Shown here in pieces: positions 1-11,390 of a stretch of DNA of 64,000 bases. Both the position numbers and the translations under genes were made by a program. This DNA is from Dasypus novemcinctus. Lineage: Eukaryota; Chordata; Mammalia; Cingulata; Dasypodidae. Below the pieces are notes generated by a model that worked only from the letters and a program-made list of their open reading frames with translations, had not been told where the DNA came from and did not search any database. The stretch's first letter is position 1. Each line of letters opens with the position of its first letter. The stretch is from positions 26,175,652 through 26,239,651 of the forward strand of contig NC_080702.1 in the NCBI RefSeq assembly GCF_030445035.2, given 5' to 3'.

Positions 1-1682
1 CAGTCATTTAATTATGATGTGTTGCATTAAATTGTTTAAAATATAAATATAAACAAGGAATAAATGTTAACATTATCAAACTCTTGTGCATTCGTACCAG
101 GCCTTGTATACATTACAGGTGGCCTCCATGTGAGTTATTGGCTAGGCTGGTCACTGACCCCTCAATTAAAAATATGTGCTATATCAGTCTCTGGTTCTGC
201 TCCTGAAGTCGATGGAAACTATATTGCAGTTTCAAGCTCCTACAGCCAATAATGACTCGGTACAGCCAAGTGTACAATGGATATATCGCCTCCAGACTGG
301 CACTGTTCCATAGTGCCAGAGAGCACTATGCACCAGGCTAGTAGAATACTGGAAAATCTCTCTAAGATGAAGGATGCTGCAACTTGCTCACTGCGTTGAA
401 GAACATGCTAAGTGGAGCCATGATACCAGGATACTGTAAGTGAAACTTAAACACAATTGGCATTATGGCCTGCTCTCACGGAGAGATAACATGTAAAGTA
501 TTACAAACCTGAAACTCAAAACTAATAATTGGAACTCTGAATCCTTATGCATTAAGTAATACATTAGTTAATATTAAGTGCTGTACTTTTATCCTGTACT
601 AAATATATGCCTAATAATTGTAATGTTATCTTTTCTATTTTGGATCAAGTGCAGAAGTATATTAGACATGTTAAATTCCTGGTAAAATCATTTTCTAAAC
701 AGTTAATAACATGTCTATAGAATAAGGTGGCAGTCTCAGCCAGTCTCAGTCAACTTCTATATTCTGCTGTACTCTGCTGTGTAGCAAAAGTGAGGCTTGC
801 TTGCTGATGGTAAGTCACCTATTGAACAAGTCAAAATTGCTAGAAATTGTACAATGAAAACCAAGGTGTAAAAATCTTTATTCTGTAGTTCTGATCACTC
901 CCACAGGTGAAAACTAAGAGTATTTCCAAATTAGTGTTCTAATCCTGAGTGAAGCCAGTTGCCCAAGGAATGCCAGTTCACCAGGAGCATCTGACAGAGC
1001 GAATGAGTGTCAATCATTGAACAGCTTGGAATGTGTCTTCAGACAAAGCTAAGCATCTGTTGCAATTTTTCTCTAAAGATGGATAACTTAAAAAAGAATA
1101 TATATACTGTTCCCACCAGCTTTTAAGGAATGCCATCTTTATAGGCACCTAATCTTGTCTACCTCTGTAATCCAATGTGTCCTCTTTTAAAAACAGGTAT
1201 TCCAAATTTTTAATTAAGTTTGTTTCTTTCAGAGTGAACATCTTATTAACCATATGAAAACTTCATCCAACTTCGTACAGAATGCCAGATCCATCTTCCT
1301 CCAGTTAGAATAAATTAAAGTTTTACACCTTATTAGGCAATGACTACAGCCCATGGCCAGCAGGAAGCAGTTACAGAAAAGAGATCGTCTCCCTTCAGCA
1401 CCCCTTTTAAATTAAAGGTGTAAACTCTTTAAGAGTAAAATAAAAGTAATAGATGGATCTGAAACCTGACTGGAAATCTACATGAGTGCCAGTCACAGCA
1501 GAATAACTGCAGGAGGCCCCTGCCCAAGATTCTGCTGTCCAGAGTGAAAAGTTCTAAACTTCTAAAAACAGTCCTGGATGCTGTACTAAAGACTGATAAA
1601 TAATCAATCAAGACAACAAACAGCCATCCACCTCATAGCTCCAACAATAATTATGCCAAAGCTTAGCAAGTTAAACTTTGGC
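1..1682. other. unassigned AT-rich sequence, possibly 3' internal part of an endogenous retrovirus
   Basis: No gene or known repeat was recognised here. All open frames are short (up to about 60 codons) and show no familiar motif. Because a polypurine tract and an LTR follow immediately at 1683, at least the right-hand part may be the decayed 3' internal region of a provirus whose 5' end lies outside the window. That is inference from position only. Confidence 0.3.
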
Positions 1683-1695
1683 AAAAGGGGGGGAA
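1683..1695 (+). other. retroviral polypurine tract
   Basis: A pure purine run (AAAAGGGGGGGAA) ends exactly where the LTR begins with TG. In retroviruses this tract primes plus-strand DNA synthesis and lies directly upstream of the 3' LTR. Its presence says that the LTR at 1696 is the 3' LTR of an element extending leftwards and is not a solo LTR. Confidence 0.65.
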
Positions 1696-2174
1696 TGATG
1701 TGGGCTATGGGTGGAAGGCTCTTTGTCTCTTCAGAGATAAAACTAAGTTGTTTGACTTGTGGGTGTGGAACGGTAAGAGGCTGCAGTCCTGCCCTTAGGG
1801 ACAGTGGCAGCGGCTCCAGTCCCAGGAAATGTTTAACAATGCAAGGGCTATAAACTTTAAGTATTTAGGGGAAATGCAAAAAGTAAATATGCTAAAAGCT
1901 TATCTAGACTATCTGGAGTCCATGCTAAAAGCTTACCTAAGATGTGGAAGATATATATGCTAATTGAAGCCTATTGAGAACTGAAACAAAGGGACCATTT
2001 GGCCTTTCCTCTCTGTATAAAAGACGTTTGAAAATCTTGTTCGGGGCTTGGGATTCAAACAGAAGTTCCCGAGTCCGGCCAGCCATCAATAAACCATTTT
2101 TCCTTCTCAAAATCATTCCTGAGTCCTAGCCTCTCTATACTCAAATAATTGAACTTCTCTTAAATTCTACAACA
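1696..2174 (+). mobile_element. ERV LTR, family A (3' LTR), 479 bp
   Basis: The element starts TGATGTGGGC and ends CTACAACA, so it has the TG...CA ends of an LTR. It contains a TATA box (TATAAAA at 2016-2022) and a poly(A) signal (AATAAA at 2088-2093) in the order U3-R-U5. Close copies occur at 3202-3668, 55763-56241 and 57275-57752, all on the minus strand, and a partial copy lies at 2178-2347. Three of those are flanked by 4-bp duplications, which is typical of class I (gammaretrovirus-like) ERVs. No coding sequence is recognisable nearby. Confidence 0.85.
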
Positions 2175-2177
2175 GTA

Positions 2178-2347
2178 TGTATAGAGTTTGCATTGCTAAA
2201 TGGCCTCCCGGAACTGGAGTCATTGCCATGGTCACCAAGAGCAGGACTGCAGCCTCTTACTGTTCCACACCCACAAGTCAGGACAGACAGTTTAGGTTAA
2301 GGTTATCTCTGAAGAGACAATGAGCCTCCCACCCATAGCCCACATCA
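2178..2347 (-). mobile_element. partial ERV LTR, family A, U3 end
   Basis: This is the reverse complement of the first ~170 bp of the family A LTR, ending with the inverted LTR start (CCCACATCA at 2339-2347). It is clearly more diverged than the other copies. It sits 3 bp after the forward LTR at 1696-2174, giving a head-to-head inverted LTR pair, and its other end abuts the TK2 retrocopy. Confidence 0.75.
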
Positions 2348-2843
2348 ATACCTGCCAGTGGGGTCTCACACGGCAGACATACGTGCAGCTCACCATGCTG
2401 GACCAGCACACTTGGTCTCAGATGTCACCTGTCCAGTTGATGGAGAGGTTGATTCACAGAGCAAGATACGTTTTTGTAGAAAACCTGTATAGAAGTGGGA
2501 AGGTGCTGGAAGTGGACTACGTGGCTTTGTCGAAATGGTTTGACTGGATTGTGAGGAACATTGATGTGTCTGTGGACCTGATAGTTTATCTCCAGACCAC
2601 TCCGGAGAACTGTTACCAGAAGGTAAAGATGTGATGCAGGGAAGAGAAGAAGGTTCCTTCCAGCGGAGTACCTGGGTGCTGTTCACCAGCTCGACGAGGA
2701 ATGGCTCATCCAAGGAAGACTGTTCCCCGTGGCAGCCCCTGTGATGGTGACTGAGGCTGACCACGATATGCAGAAAATGTTAGAACTCTGAACAAAACCA
2801 GGACCGAATATTACCTCCAGAGAATTGGAAGTGTGGCCCATAA
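2348..2843 (+). pseudogene. TK2P: TK2 (mitochondrial thymidine kinase 2) processed pseudogene
   Basis: TK2 phosphorylates deoxythymidine, deoxycytidine and deoxyuridine in mitochondria. This copy begins in mid-protein: the translation reads [16 protein letters not shown], then [13 protein letters not shown] and [19 protein letters not shown], matching the C-terminal half of the kinase with no introns. The nucleotide-binding N-terminal half is absent. A TGA at 2632-2634 stops the frame. The homology then resumes one frame over ([20 protein letters not shown]), and a small deletion creates another stop before the natural terminator at about 2841. It is therefore a dead, 5'-truncated retrocopy. 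The ATG at 2320 lies in the neighbouring LTR, so the 104-codon open frame there is a chance chimera. Recognition is from memory of the protein family. Confidence 0.85.
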
Positions 2844-3104
2844 GATCATGCCAGAAAAATGTCTGCAGCTGCCAAATTAGCTATTGGGAACAATTTGGAA
2901 AAATCTACTCTTAGGAGGACTTTGTGTCTGGCCAGATTTATATTCCTAATGAGTCTTCATCCAGGGTCTCTGGCCCTTGTGGGTAATGATGAGCGGGGCC
3001 GTGCCCTTCGGTGCTCACAGCCATGCACTCCCTGCCCCCACCCCCACCCCGGGCTGTTTCCCACTGCTAAGACCCTCGAACTAGTCCTTAGGAAGGGCTA
3101 CCTG
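2844..3104. other. probable 3' UTR of the TK2 retrocopy
   Basis: This sequence follows the TK2 pseudogene terminator directly. It contains no open frame of note and no recognised repeat. It may be retrocopied TK2 3' UTR; no poly(A) tract marking the end of the retrocopy was seen. Confidence 0.35.
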
Positions 3105-3780
3105 TGTCCAACTGCCTGCCATGTACCCAGCATCATGCTGGACTCTGTTTTCACATCATCCGTAAGCCTTCAGACTACCCAGGAGGCTGAGGCAGTGTTA
3201 CTGTTGTGGAATTTAAGAGAAGTTCAATTATTTGAGTATAGAGAGGCCAGGACTCAGGAATGATTTTGAGAAGGAAAAATGGTTTATTGACGGTCGGCCG
3301 GACTCAGGAACTTCTGTTTGAATCCCGAGCCCCGAACAAGATTTTCAAACGTCTTTTATACAGAGAGGAAAGGCCAAATGGTCCCTTTGTTTCAGTTCTC
3401 AATAGGCTTCAATTAGCATATATCTCTTCCACATCTTAGGTAAGCTTTTAGCAGGGACTCCAGACATTCTAGATAAGCCTTGGTTTTTGCATTTCCCCTA
3501 AATACTTAAAGTTTATAGCCCTTGCATTGTTAAACATTTCCTGGGACTGGAGCCGCTGTCACTGTCCCTAAGGGCAGGACTGCAGCCTCTTACCGTTCCA
3601 CACCCACAAGTCAAACAACTTAGTTATCTCTGAAGAGACACAGAGCCTTCCACCCATAGCCCACATCATTACTACATCCCAGGTGAGGACGCTGCAGCTC
3701 TGAAAGGTCCAGTGACCCTCCAGGGCAACACAGCAAGTGTACAGTGGAGCTGGCAACATTCAGACTTTGGCCAACTCCAA
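3105..3780 (+). repeat. MIR SINE split by a solo LTR
   Basis: The left part (3105-3201) has the degenerate MIR core (TGCCTGCCATGTACCCAGCA...). The right part (3669-3780) continues it (GTGAGGACGCTGCAGCTCTG ... CAACACAGCAAGTGTACAGT). Joining across the LTR at 3202-3668 restores one colinear MIR, so the LTR is the younger insertion. Confidence 0.65.
3202..3668 (-). mobile_element. solo ERV LTR, family A, with 4-bp target duplication
   Basis: The ends are TGTTGTGGAA...CCCACATCA, the reverse complement of the family A LTR. It is flanked by a perfect 4-bp direct repeat TTAC (3198-3201 and 3669-3672), the hallmark of integration by a class I retroviral integrase followed by LTR-LTR recombination. 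The poly(A) signal and TATA box are both readable on the minus strand. Confidence 0.9.
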
Positions 3781-4539
3781 AAATATGCCCCAGGTTGCCT
3801 TATCCTATGAGCTATTCATACCCCTGCCTGTCCTTGTTGGAGACCCTCATATGTTTGGGGAGAGCTGGCAGTGCATGGAGCCAATATCATTTTCTCATTA
3901 TTTGAGCAATTCTTAGGACAATTAGCATTTCTAGACTTTCAGAAAAGCGTGCTGTGTTTGGCCTGAGCCCAATGCTCAGTGGTATCCCAGGGTGAGGCCA
4001 CTGTGGCATTTACCATTTCGTGATCTGGACTTCGATGTTCTTAGGAGAGCCATGCATTGGCTCCTGAATGGTGCTTGGTCTCCTTCATTGACAAAGGTCC
4101 TGCTTGAACTGCTGCCAATTCTATGTCAGGCTTTTGGTGCGTGGCTGGCTCACCCAGTGCCAAGCTGAGCAAGAGGCAACCAGCCTGGCTTCTCAGGCCC
4201 CCTCACTTTCTGCTCTCCGTGTGAGGAGCTTTGTCCTTGGAATTATTGAGAGTTCATGGCCCAGAGAGAGAGACACAAGTGGTCTTAAGTCTTTTAGAAT
4301 TGTTTTCCATCCCAGGAGATACCTCGGGCCATAGAGCATGAAACCATCTTGGCTTCATTCAGCTGGAACCCTGCATCAGAGGCACAGCTGTGTCTTGAAT
4401 CAGGTAGGAAACCAGAGAATGGAAGAACATTCCCTTTGGGGACAATCTGGACTTGGAAGTAAGAGTTTGCAAACAAAGGCTCTTGAAGCATTGATGCGCC
4501 TGACATTTTGTAGGTGGGTGAAGAAAGCTTCAAGAAGGC
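3781..4539. other. unassigned sequence
   Basis: No gene, splice pattern or repeat was recognised. The frames at 4104-4334 and 4338-4769 are short and show no conserved motif. It could be unique intergenic DNA. Confidence 0.4.
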
Positions 4540-4890
4540 TGGCTGGCTGCTGGGGGTGGGGAATGGGAGGAAGAGATGAGATGTGGAGGCGTTTTCGGGA
4601 CTTGGAGTTGTCCTTGGTGGTGCTGCAGGGACAGTTACCAGACATTGTATGTCCTCCCACGGCCCACTGGGTGAACTGTGGGAGAGTGTGGGCTATGATA
4701 TGGACCATTGACCATGACATGCAGCAGTGCTCAGAGATGTATTCACCAAGTGCAATGAATGTCTCATGATGATGTAGGAGATTGTTGCTATGCGGGGAGG
4801 AGTGGGGTGAGGGGGTGGGGGTATATGGAGACCTCATATTTTTTTAATGTAATATTTTTTAAAAAGACAAAAAAATAAGTGTAAATCTGC
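4540..4890 (+). mobile_element. L1 3' UTR fragment
   Basis: This stretch matches the terminal part of the 3' UTR of the full-length L1 at 29230-29570. Shared features are the 'GGGACTTGGAGTTGTCCTTG' region, the 'CACTGGGTGAACTGTGGGAG' region and the terminal G-rich block followed by an A-rich tail. It is a 5'-truncated L1 insertion. Confidence 0.75.
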
Positions 4891-4934
4891 AAAAGACTTC
4901 CAAAAATAATAAAATATAATATTTATCTCTGAAA

Positions 4935-5400
4935 AAAAACTATAGATTTATTGTGATTCTAGCAATGTAAGAAATTACAACAATGATGTGGAGGCAGTGG
5001 CCATTGGAGGCTCTGGGGGCAGGGAGAGGGAAAAATAGGTATAATACATGGGCTCTTTTGGGACTTGGGAATCATCCTGAATGACAAGGCAACAAACTGA
5101 TATAGACCATTTTATATCTTCCCATAACATTCAGAGTTGTGTGGGAGAGAGTGTAAACTACAGTGTGAACTGCAGAGTTGTGTGGGAGAGAGTGTAAACT
5201 ACAGTGTGAACTATGGTCCATGCTCAGTGGCAATGCCCCAGGATGCGTTTATCAATTTCCATGAATGTACCTCACTAATGAAGGGTGTTGTTTATGTGGG
5301 AAGGTTTGGGAGGTGTGGGGGTAGGGCATATGGAATCCCTAGATGTTCTGTGTAACATTTGTAATCTAAGTATCTTTTGGAAAAAAAAAAAAAGAAAACT
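4935..5400 (+). mobile_element. L1 3' UTR fragment with a 41-bp tandem duplication
   Basis: This is a second, more diverged copy of the same L1 3' end, terminating in A13 at about 5382. A 41-bp unit beginning CAGAGTTGTGTGGGAGAGAG is perfectly duplicated in tandem at 5132-5172 and 5173-5213. It occurs only once in the other copies. Confidence 0.75.
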
Positions 5401-6050
5401 GGCTGCAAGCATGGGAAGGGTCAGTTGTGAACTTTGGAGACGTAGGTGTAGGCCTCTCAGCGAGCAGGCTGTTCTAAGTTGTTAATGTCACTCTGTGTGA
5501 ATGTAGGCACCTGCTGGTGTGACCCTCTGACTCTAAAATGGTCATCGAAGGCCCTGGTGGTCCAGTCCCAGAGGAGAACCGAGCATGAGGGAGTCTAAGG
5601 GGTCAAGGACTCTGACTCCTGGCTCTTCCTATTCAGGTGGATCCTTGGGCCCTGTCGGCAGAATGAGCTAAGGAGGGACTGAGTGCTTCAGCATCTGCAG
5701 CCCAGACATCAGTGATTAACCAGGCAACAGGACCTTTTGATCCCAGGAATCTGGACGTGTCCGGACTGTCTTTGAGTGTTTGTAAATGAACATTCCTGTA
5801 GTTTCCCCAGGGCTCATTTTGAGCATCTGTTTTGGGGGAAATGTGATTTTTATCTTGCTGTGTAGTAATAAATCTTTAGAAAAAAATAGAAGACATCAAA
5901 TGTTTCCAAAATTGTCAAACTATAGCATAGAATCTAGGAATGCACGTGTCAACATCTTTCCAATTATTTTGCTTGTTGACGCTCCTTCTCCTGTAGATTC
6001 TTCAGGAAGGATTCATGGGAACAATATTCCATGAATTCTTGCATGTGGAT
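5401..6050. other. unassigned sequence
   Basis: No recognisable coding sequence or repeat. Base composition is ordinary, and nothing here stands out. Confidence 0.4.
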
Positions 6051-7524
6051 GAAAGCAACAATTTGTCTATGCCCTTTACACCTCAAGTTAGTATTGCTGA
6101 CTGTAAAATTCTTGGCTCACACTTTTTTTTGATATCTTAAATGTATTACTCTATTTTCTTCTGGCATAAAGCATTGCTGTCAGAGTCTGTTCATAATATA
6201 ATTTTCTGTTCCTTATAAGCCAAATGCTCTTTTTTCCTAGATGTTCAAAAGATTTTTCTTTTTCTTTGAAGTCCATTATCTTTTTCTAGAATATGTCTTG
6301 ATATCTTCATATCAATCGTTGCTGGTTGATATTCTTAGCATGCAATGTGCTCTTCCAACATGTGATTTCAAATCATTTTTACTTCAGAAAAGTTTGATTG
6401 AATTATCATCCTTAGTTTTTTGTTGTTGTTGTCCACTTGCTTGGTTTTCTCCTATTAGGGTTATGTTCAAACTCCTTCCTCGGGCAGTTTGAAAGTAATT
6501 TATGAATCCCAAAAAAGGAAAAGATTACAAATCCATTCCTGAGGGTGTGAGACACTTTCAGTTGGATGACATCAGTGAGGCGTGACTCAGGTTGAGTCTC
6601 TGCCCTCTTGTTGGGTCTGATAAAAATGGAGATATAGGACAAGAGAGCTCCGTCATATGTGATCCTCCCATGTGACAGTAAGGACTCCAGCTGTGCCCAC
6701 AGGTGAGGTGCAAGAAGACCCTGAGAGGCTCAAAGAGTTAAGGCCCAGGGAAAGATGAGGCATATATCTGACAGCTCGCATCTGAACTCAGAAAGAAAGC
6801 AGAACAGCCAAGACTGATACAGGAGGCCCAGGAAGAGACAAGCTCTATGCCCGGTTGCCCTCAGCTAAGCCCTGGGAGACAGAGAGGAAGGCAGAGACCG
6901 GGGCAAAGATTGGCAGCCATCTTGCTTCAACATGAGGCAGCTAACTGTGGTGAGAAAGCATCTCTGGTGATGCCTTAACTTGGGTATTTCATGGCCTCAA
7001 AACTGTACACTTATACCCCAAATAAATCCCCTTTTTAAAAGCCAGCCTATTTCTGGTACTTTGCATCAGCAGCTCTTTGGCAAACTAAAACATTTGCCTC
7101 TCTTGGATGTTTGTCTCTTTCTCTTGAATCTCTTTCATCTCCAATTATTTTTTATTTTTAAAGTTTTCCTCCTTTGCACCTTCTGTTTCTCTTAAAGAAA
7201 TATCTGTTATGTTTATTTGCTCCTGTGTTCTTCTAGTTTGGTCTTTATATCTGAAATAATATTTTGTTTCTAAGTCATTTCTGAGTTCTGCCACCTCATT
7301 TTTTGAGTTCTAATGGATTTATGTGTAATTTCATGTGTTGTATCATTACACATTTTTATATGAAATTAGTAATCCTGAACTTTTAGAATGAAGGAGGATT
7401 CAGAGTTGCTTTTCTAAATTCACAGAGCTTCCACTTCTGTGTTTGTATACAGTGTTCAAAAACAGAGCCATTTCTTTTCTGTGATTTCCTGGCTCTATTC
7501 CTTTCCCCCACTTTGTTCTTCTGT
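6051..7524 (-). mobile_element. old LINE-1/HAL1-type 5' region, split by an LTR
   Basis: The T-rich plus strand, with phrases such as CTGTAAAATTCTTGGCTCAC and TTCTTCTGGC, resembles the reverse complement of mammalian L1/HAL1 5' UTR to ORF1. The similarity runs over 6051-6485 and seems to resume at about 7093-7330. The match is by eye and the element is heavily decayed. The interruption is the LTR at 6486-7092. Confidence 0.4.
6486..7092 (+). mobile_element. MaLR/ERVL-type LTR
   Basis: It begins near CAGTTTGAAAGTAATTTATG and ends GGCAAACTAAAACA. The 3' half (GGCAGCCATCTTGCTTCAAC, then AAATAAATCCCCTTTTTAAA) is closely similar to the 17244-17480 fragment and to the LTR family B copies, so it is a related class III LTR. 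No target duplication was resolved. Confidence 0.6.
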
Positions 7525-7705
7525 AGCACCCAATAGGTAGCCAATCAGCACGTGTGGGTATATTAATTTAAATTAATTAAAAATAAACAAAATTTTAAAA
7601 TCATCTCAATTGCAATAGCCACATGAGGCTGATGGCTACTGTACTGGACAGTGAAGATTTTGACCATTTCCATGATTGCAGAAAGTTCTGCTGGACCATT
7701 AAGTT
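7525..7705 (-). mobile_element. MER5A-like hAT DNA transposon relic
   Basis: Phrases such as AGCCACATGAGGCTGATGGC, TACTGTACTGGACAGTGAAG and CAGAAAGTTCTGCTGGACCA follow the MER5A consensus in reverse order. This is a non-autonomous Charlie-type element about 180 bp long, ancient and without coding capacity. Confidence 0.7.
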
Positions 7706-8490
7706 TTCAAAAACTTCTTCCAACAGTTTCTGACATCAACTAAAAATACTGCAATTACTCAATCCAAATCAATTGTGACTCCAACTACATAGAGTTAGGC
7801 CAGATTCCATGGGTTAAGGGCAATCCTCACCAAGATTGCCCTTCAGGTACCAGTTGCAAGCTTGGGGGCCCAGGTCAGTCATACTTCTGATCAACAGGAT
7901 ATAAATTTGGGCTTTCCCACCATCTCCTTGGGTTTGATAATTCACTAGAATGACTCACAGAACTCACTGAAAGCACTATTCTTATTAGAGTTTTATCATA
8001 GAAAAAGGATACAAATAAGAAGCAGCAAAAGAGAGAGAACAGGCGAGATCTGGTGGGAGGGTCTCAGATGTAAGCTTCTCTGTCCTCTCCAAGTGGAGCC
8101 AAAGCACATCACCCCCTGAAAGCAAGGCCATTTTTATCAATTGTGGAAGCTCACTGGGGCTTCCAAGTTTATATGGGGTCTCATTATGTAGGCAAGACTG
8201 ATAGAATCCATGTCTATGTGGTTGAACTCCCTCCCAAAAGTCAGGGAGGTGGGCCAATGTGGGCTGATACGATGCGGCTCAAAGCCTTAACCCTCAAATC
8301 ACATGGCTGGTTCTTTCTGGTATGGCCAATCCACCAACCTAAGACAGCAGGTGTCACTGTCCCCAACCTGTCACCTCTTTAGCATATGATCAAGTGTGGC
8401 CCTGGGTCCACCATAAGTAACAAGAGACATTCCTATCACGGGAAATTCCAAAGACTACCTCTCCAGGAACTTAGGACAGAGACCAACCAA
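7706..8490. mobile_element. ERVL-type LTR relic (MLT2/MER-like)
   Basis: Phrases such as CACTAGAATGACTCACAGAA and CTATCACGGGAAATTCCAAAG are typical of an old mammalian class III LTR. The exact subfamily was not determined. Frames of 80-90 codons inside it show no motif. Confidence 0.5.
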
Positions 8491-8689
8491 GTGTTTTATT
8501 ATGCTGCAACCATGCTGTTCTAGACCTTCTCTTTCCTTTCTCTCTCATGTCCCTTAATTTTTACTCCATCCCAGCAGTTTCCTCTCAATGTGGGATCTCA
8601 TTCTAGAAGAGAATCCTGGCAGTTCAGTTTGAGAATTCACAGGGACTAGACTGCTCAGTCCTCTTTATTCCTTTTTTTCTTTTTTCCTT

Positions 8690-8776
8690 TTTCTCAGGTA
8701 CCGGGGCCAGGGATTGAACTCAGGACCTCATATGTGGGAAGCCGGCAATCAACCACTGAGTCACATCAGCTCCCCT
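8690..8776 (-). mobile_element. DAS-I-like SINE (tRNA-Ala-derived)
   Basis: The reverse complement reads as a tRNA-like head: box A-like GTGACTCAGTGGTTG, then ATATGAGGTCCTGAGTTCAA with a box B, and it ends in GGTACC. A T-rich stretch (8668-8689) on the plus strand is its A-tail. Confidence 0.8.
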
Positions 8777-8933
8777 CTTCAGTTCCTTTTACTGTGGGAT
8801 CCTTGCATTCACCAAGTATTGGAAAGGGTAAAACTCCTCCCAGTTTCACCTGCTGTTCTCAAGTTGGCCAATGACTGTTGGCTCCTTGGGAATCTTCTAG
8901 TTACCATATTTCAATAGAAATCACTTTGTGGCT

Positions 8934-8996
8934 TCCTCCTCCTTCTCCTTCTCCTCCTTCTCCTCCTTCTCCTTCTTCTTCTCCTTCTTCTTCCTA
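8934..8996. repeat. pyrimidine microsatellite (CTT/CTC)n
   Basis: About 60 bp of uninterrupted CTT and CTC triplets on the plus strand, ending in TTCTTCC. The 64-codon frame across it (poly-Ser/Pro) is an artefact. Confidence 0.9.
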
Positions 8997-11007
8997 CACA
9001 GTTACCAATACCACACAGGTTTTGTGGCTTTTGAAGGTTTGTCCCCATCTGCCTATATTTAGGGATTTGTAAGAATCCCAGTTTTGTTGTTAAATATTGT
9101 CCCTAGGTTTTTGGTTTTAATTCCTAGTTGCTCTATCTGTTTTTATCAGGAACTTGGGGAGACTAAAAATCCATATGCCACTGCCATCTTCCCATTAACC
9201 TGCTTTTTTTTTTTCTTTAGTATAATTTTATTGAACTTCTTCAACATCATGAAGGGTATTTATGAAAAGCCCACAGCTAACATCATACTGAAGAAGTAGA
9301 AGCTGAGGTCAGGAAAAAGACAAGGCTGCTCACTTTTCCCATGCTATTCAACACTGTACTGGAAGTTCTAGCCAGAACAGGTAGACAAGAAAAAAGAATA
9401 GAGATATCCAAACTGGAAAGGAAGAAGTAAAATTTCCCTATTCCAGATGACATGACCCTATATATATATTTTTTTTTAATCCCAAAGAATCTACCAAGAA
9501 AAGCTGATAGAGCTAATAAATGAATTAGGTAAAGTTGCAAGGTACAAGATCAGCATATAAATGTCAATGATGTTTCTATAAAGCAGCAACAAACAACCTG
9601 AAATGGAATTCAAGAAAACAATTCCATTTGTAATAGAAACTGAAAGAATTAAATATCTAGATGTAAATTTAACGAAATACATACAGAACTTATACACCAA
9701 AAACTACAAATCATTGCTGAAAGAAATTAAAGAATACCTGAATAAATGGAAAGATATCCTGTGTTCATAGATCCAAAGACTTAATATCATTAAGATATCA
9801 ATTTAACCCAGATAGATTAACAGGTTCAACACAATCCTTGTCAAAATTCCAACAGCTTTCTTTGCAGAAATTGAAAGGCTAATTGTCAAATTCATATGAA
9901 AGGGTAAGGGAACCCAAATAGCTAAAAGCATCTTGAAAAAGAATTTAAAAAGTTGGAGGACTCACACTTCTGATTTCAAAACTTACTACATGGTAATCAT
10001 AGTAGTACTGGCACATGGACAGACAGCAATGAAATAGAATTGGAATACAATCAAAAATAAATATATCTATGGCCAATTGACTTTTTTAAAAAATCCATTT
10101 TATTGATATACAATTAATAAAGTATACATTCCATCCAAAGTGCATAATCAGTGATACTTAGTATAGTGACATAGTTGTGTACTCATCACTTCAATCATTA
10201 TTAGAGCATTTTCAGTATTCCAGTAATAAAATAATAAAACATACAAACAATGAAAAAAAATCACCTCTCACTCTATGTTCTCCTGCCATACATAGCCACT
10301 ATTCTCTTTCTGTCGCTCTAGTTTATTTGTATTTATATTTTGTATAGATGGAGCCAAGCAATATGTAGTACCTTGTGTCTAGTTTCTTTCCCTTAGTATA
10401 CTTCCTTTTTTTACCCTTAATAGATTATTAATATATTACTATATACTACTGTCCACAGTTTGCTTCAGTTGTGTTAATATTTTTGCCTGATATTAACATC
10501 TTGTAACATTAACATATATTTATCCAGTTTTCAAAGAAAAACAGCTTTATATGCACTATTACCCATACTCATATTTCATGAGGTTTGACTATGCTATACA
10601 GTTCCATGTTAGATTTTTAAGCTTTCCTTCCTGTAACAAACATAACCTTAGACTTTCACTTTAAAACCATCATACCCATTTAATAACACTGCTAGTTACA
10701 AACATTATGATGTCCATTCACCATTTTCAAAGATTAACTACCTTTTTATCATGCTGCACGTGTTAACCCTCAGCTTTCCATTCTCTAACATCACTCTATT
10801 TTCTGGTGACCTATATACTAGTTAATAACTCCATCAGTTGACAGAGTATATTTAGTTCACAATAACACATTTGTACAGTATTTCTCCTTTTGTGTCTGGC
10901 TTGCTTCACTCAACATAATGTCCTCCAGGTTCAGTCATGTTGTCATATGCTTCACGACTTCATTTTCTTCTTTATATTCTATCGTGTGAATATACCACAG
11001 TTTGTTT

Positions 11008-11390
11008 GTTTTTTAAAGATTTATTTATTTATTTCTCTCCCCCCGCCCCCATTGTCTGTTCTGTGTCTATTTGCTGCATGTTCTTCTTTGTCCGCTTCTG
11101 TTGTTGTCAGCGGCAACAGAATCTGTGTTTCTTTTTGTTGCGTCATCTTGTTGTGTCAGCTCTCTGTGTGCGTGGTGCCATTCCTGGGCAGGCTGCACTT
11201 TCCTTTGTGCTGGGCGGCTCTCCTTGCGCGTGGGGCTCCCCTACGCGGGAGACACCCCAGCATGGCATGGCACTCCTTATGCGCATCAGCACTGAGTGTG
11301 GGCCAACTCCACACGGGTCAAGGAGGCCCGGGGTTTGAACCGCAGACCTCCCATGTGTGCCCTAACCACTGGGCCAAGTCCACTTCCCTG
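11008..11390 (-). mobile_element. DAS-III-like SINE with 13-bp target duplication
   Basis: The reverse complement has a tRNA-like head with box B, the long GC-rich body (AGGAGTGCC..., GCCCAGGAATGG...) and an AAATAAATAAATCTTTAAAA tail. It is flanked by CCACAGTTTGTTT at 10995-11007 and 11391-11403. It splits an L1 ORF2 sequence that is continuous without it. The overlapping frames of 74-176 codons are SINE artefacts. Confidence 0.9.

Noticed and set aside
2320-2634. 104-codon open frame with TK2 similarity as a possible gene
   Set aside because: The start codon lies in an LTR, the kinase N-terminal half is missing, and the homologous frame is broken downstream by a stop and frameshift.
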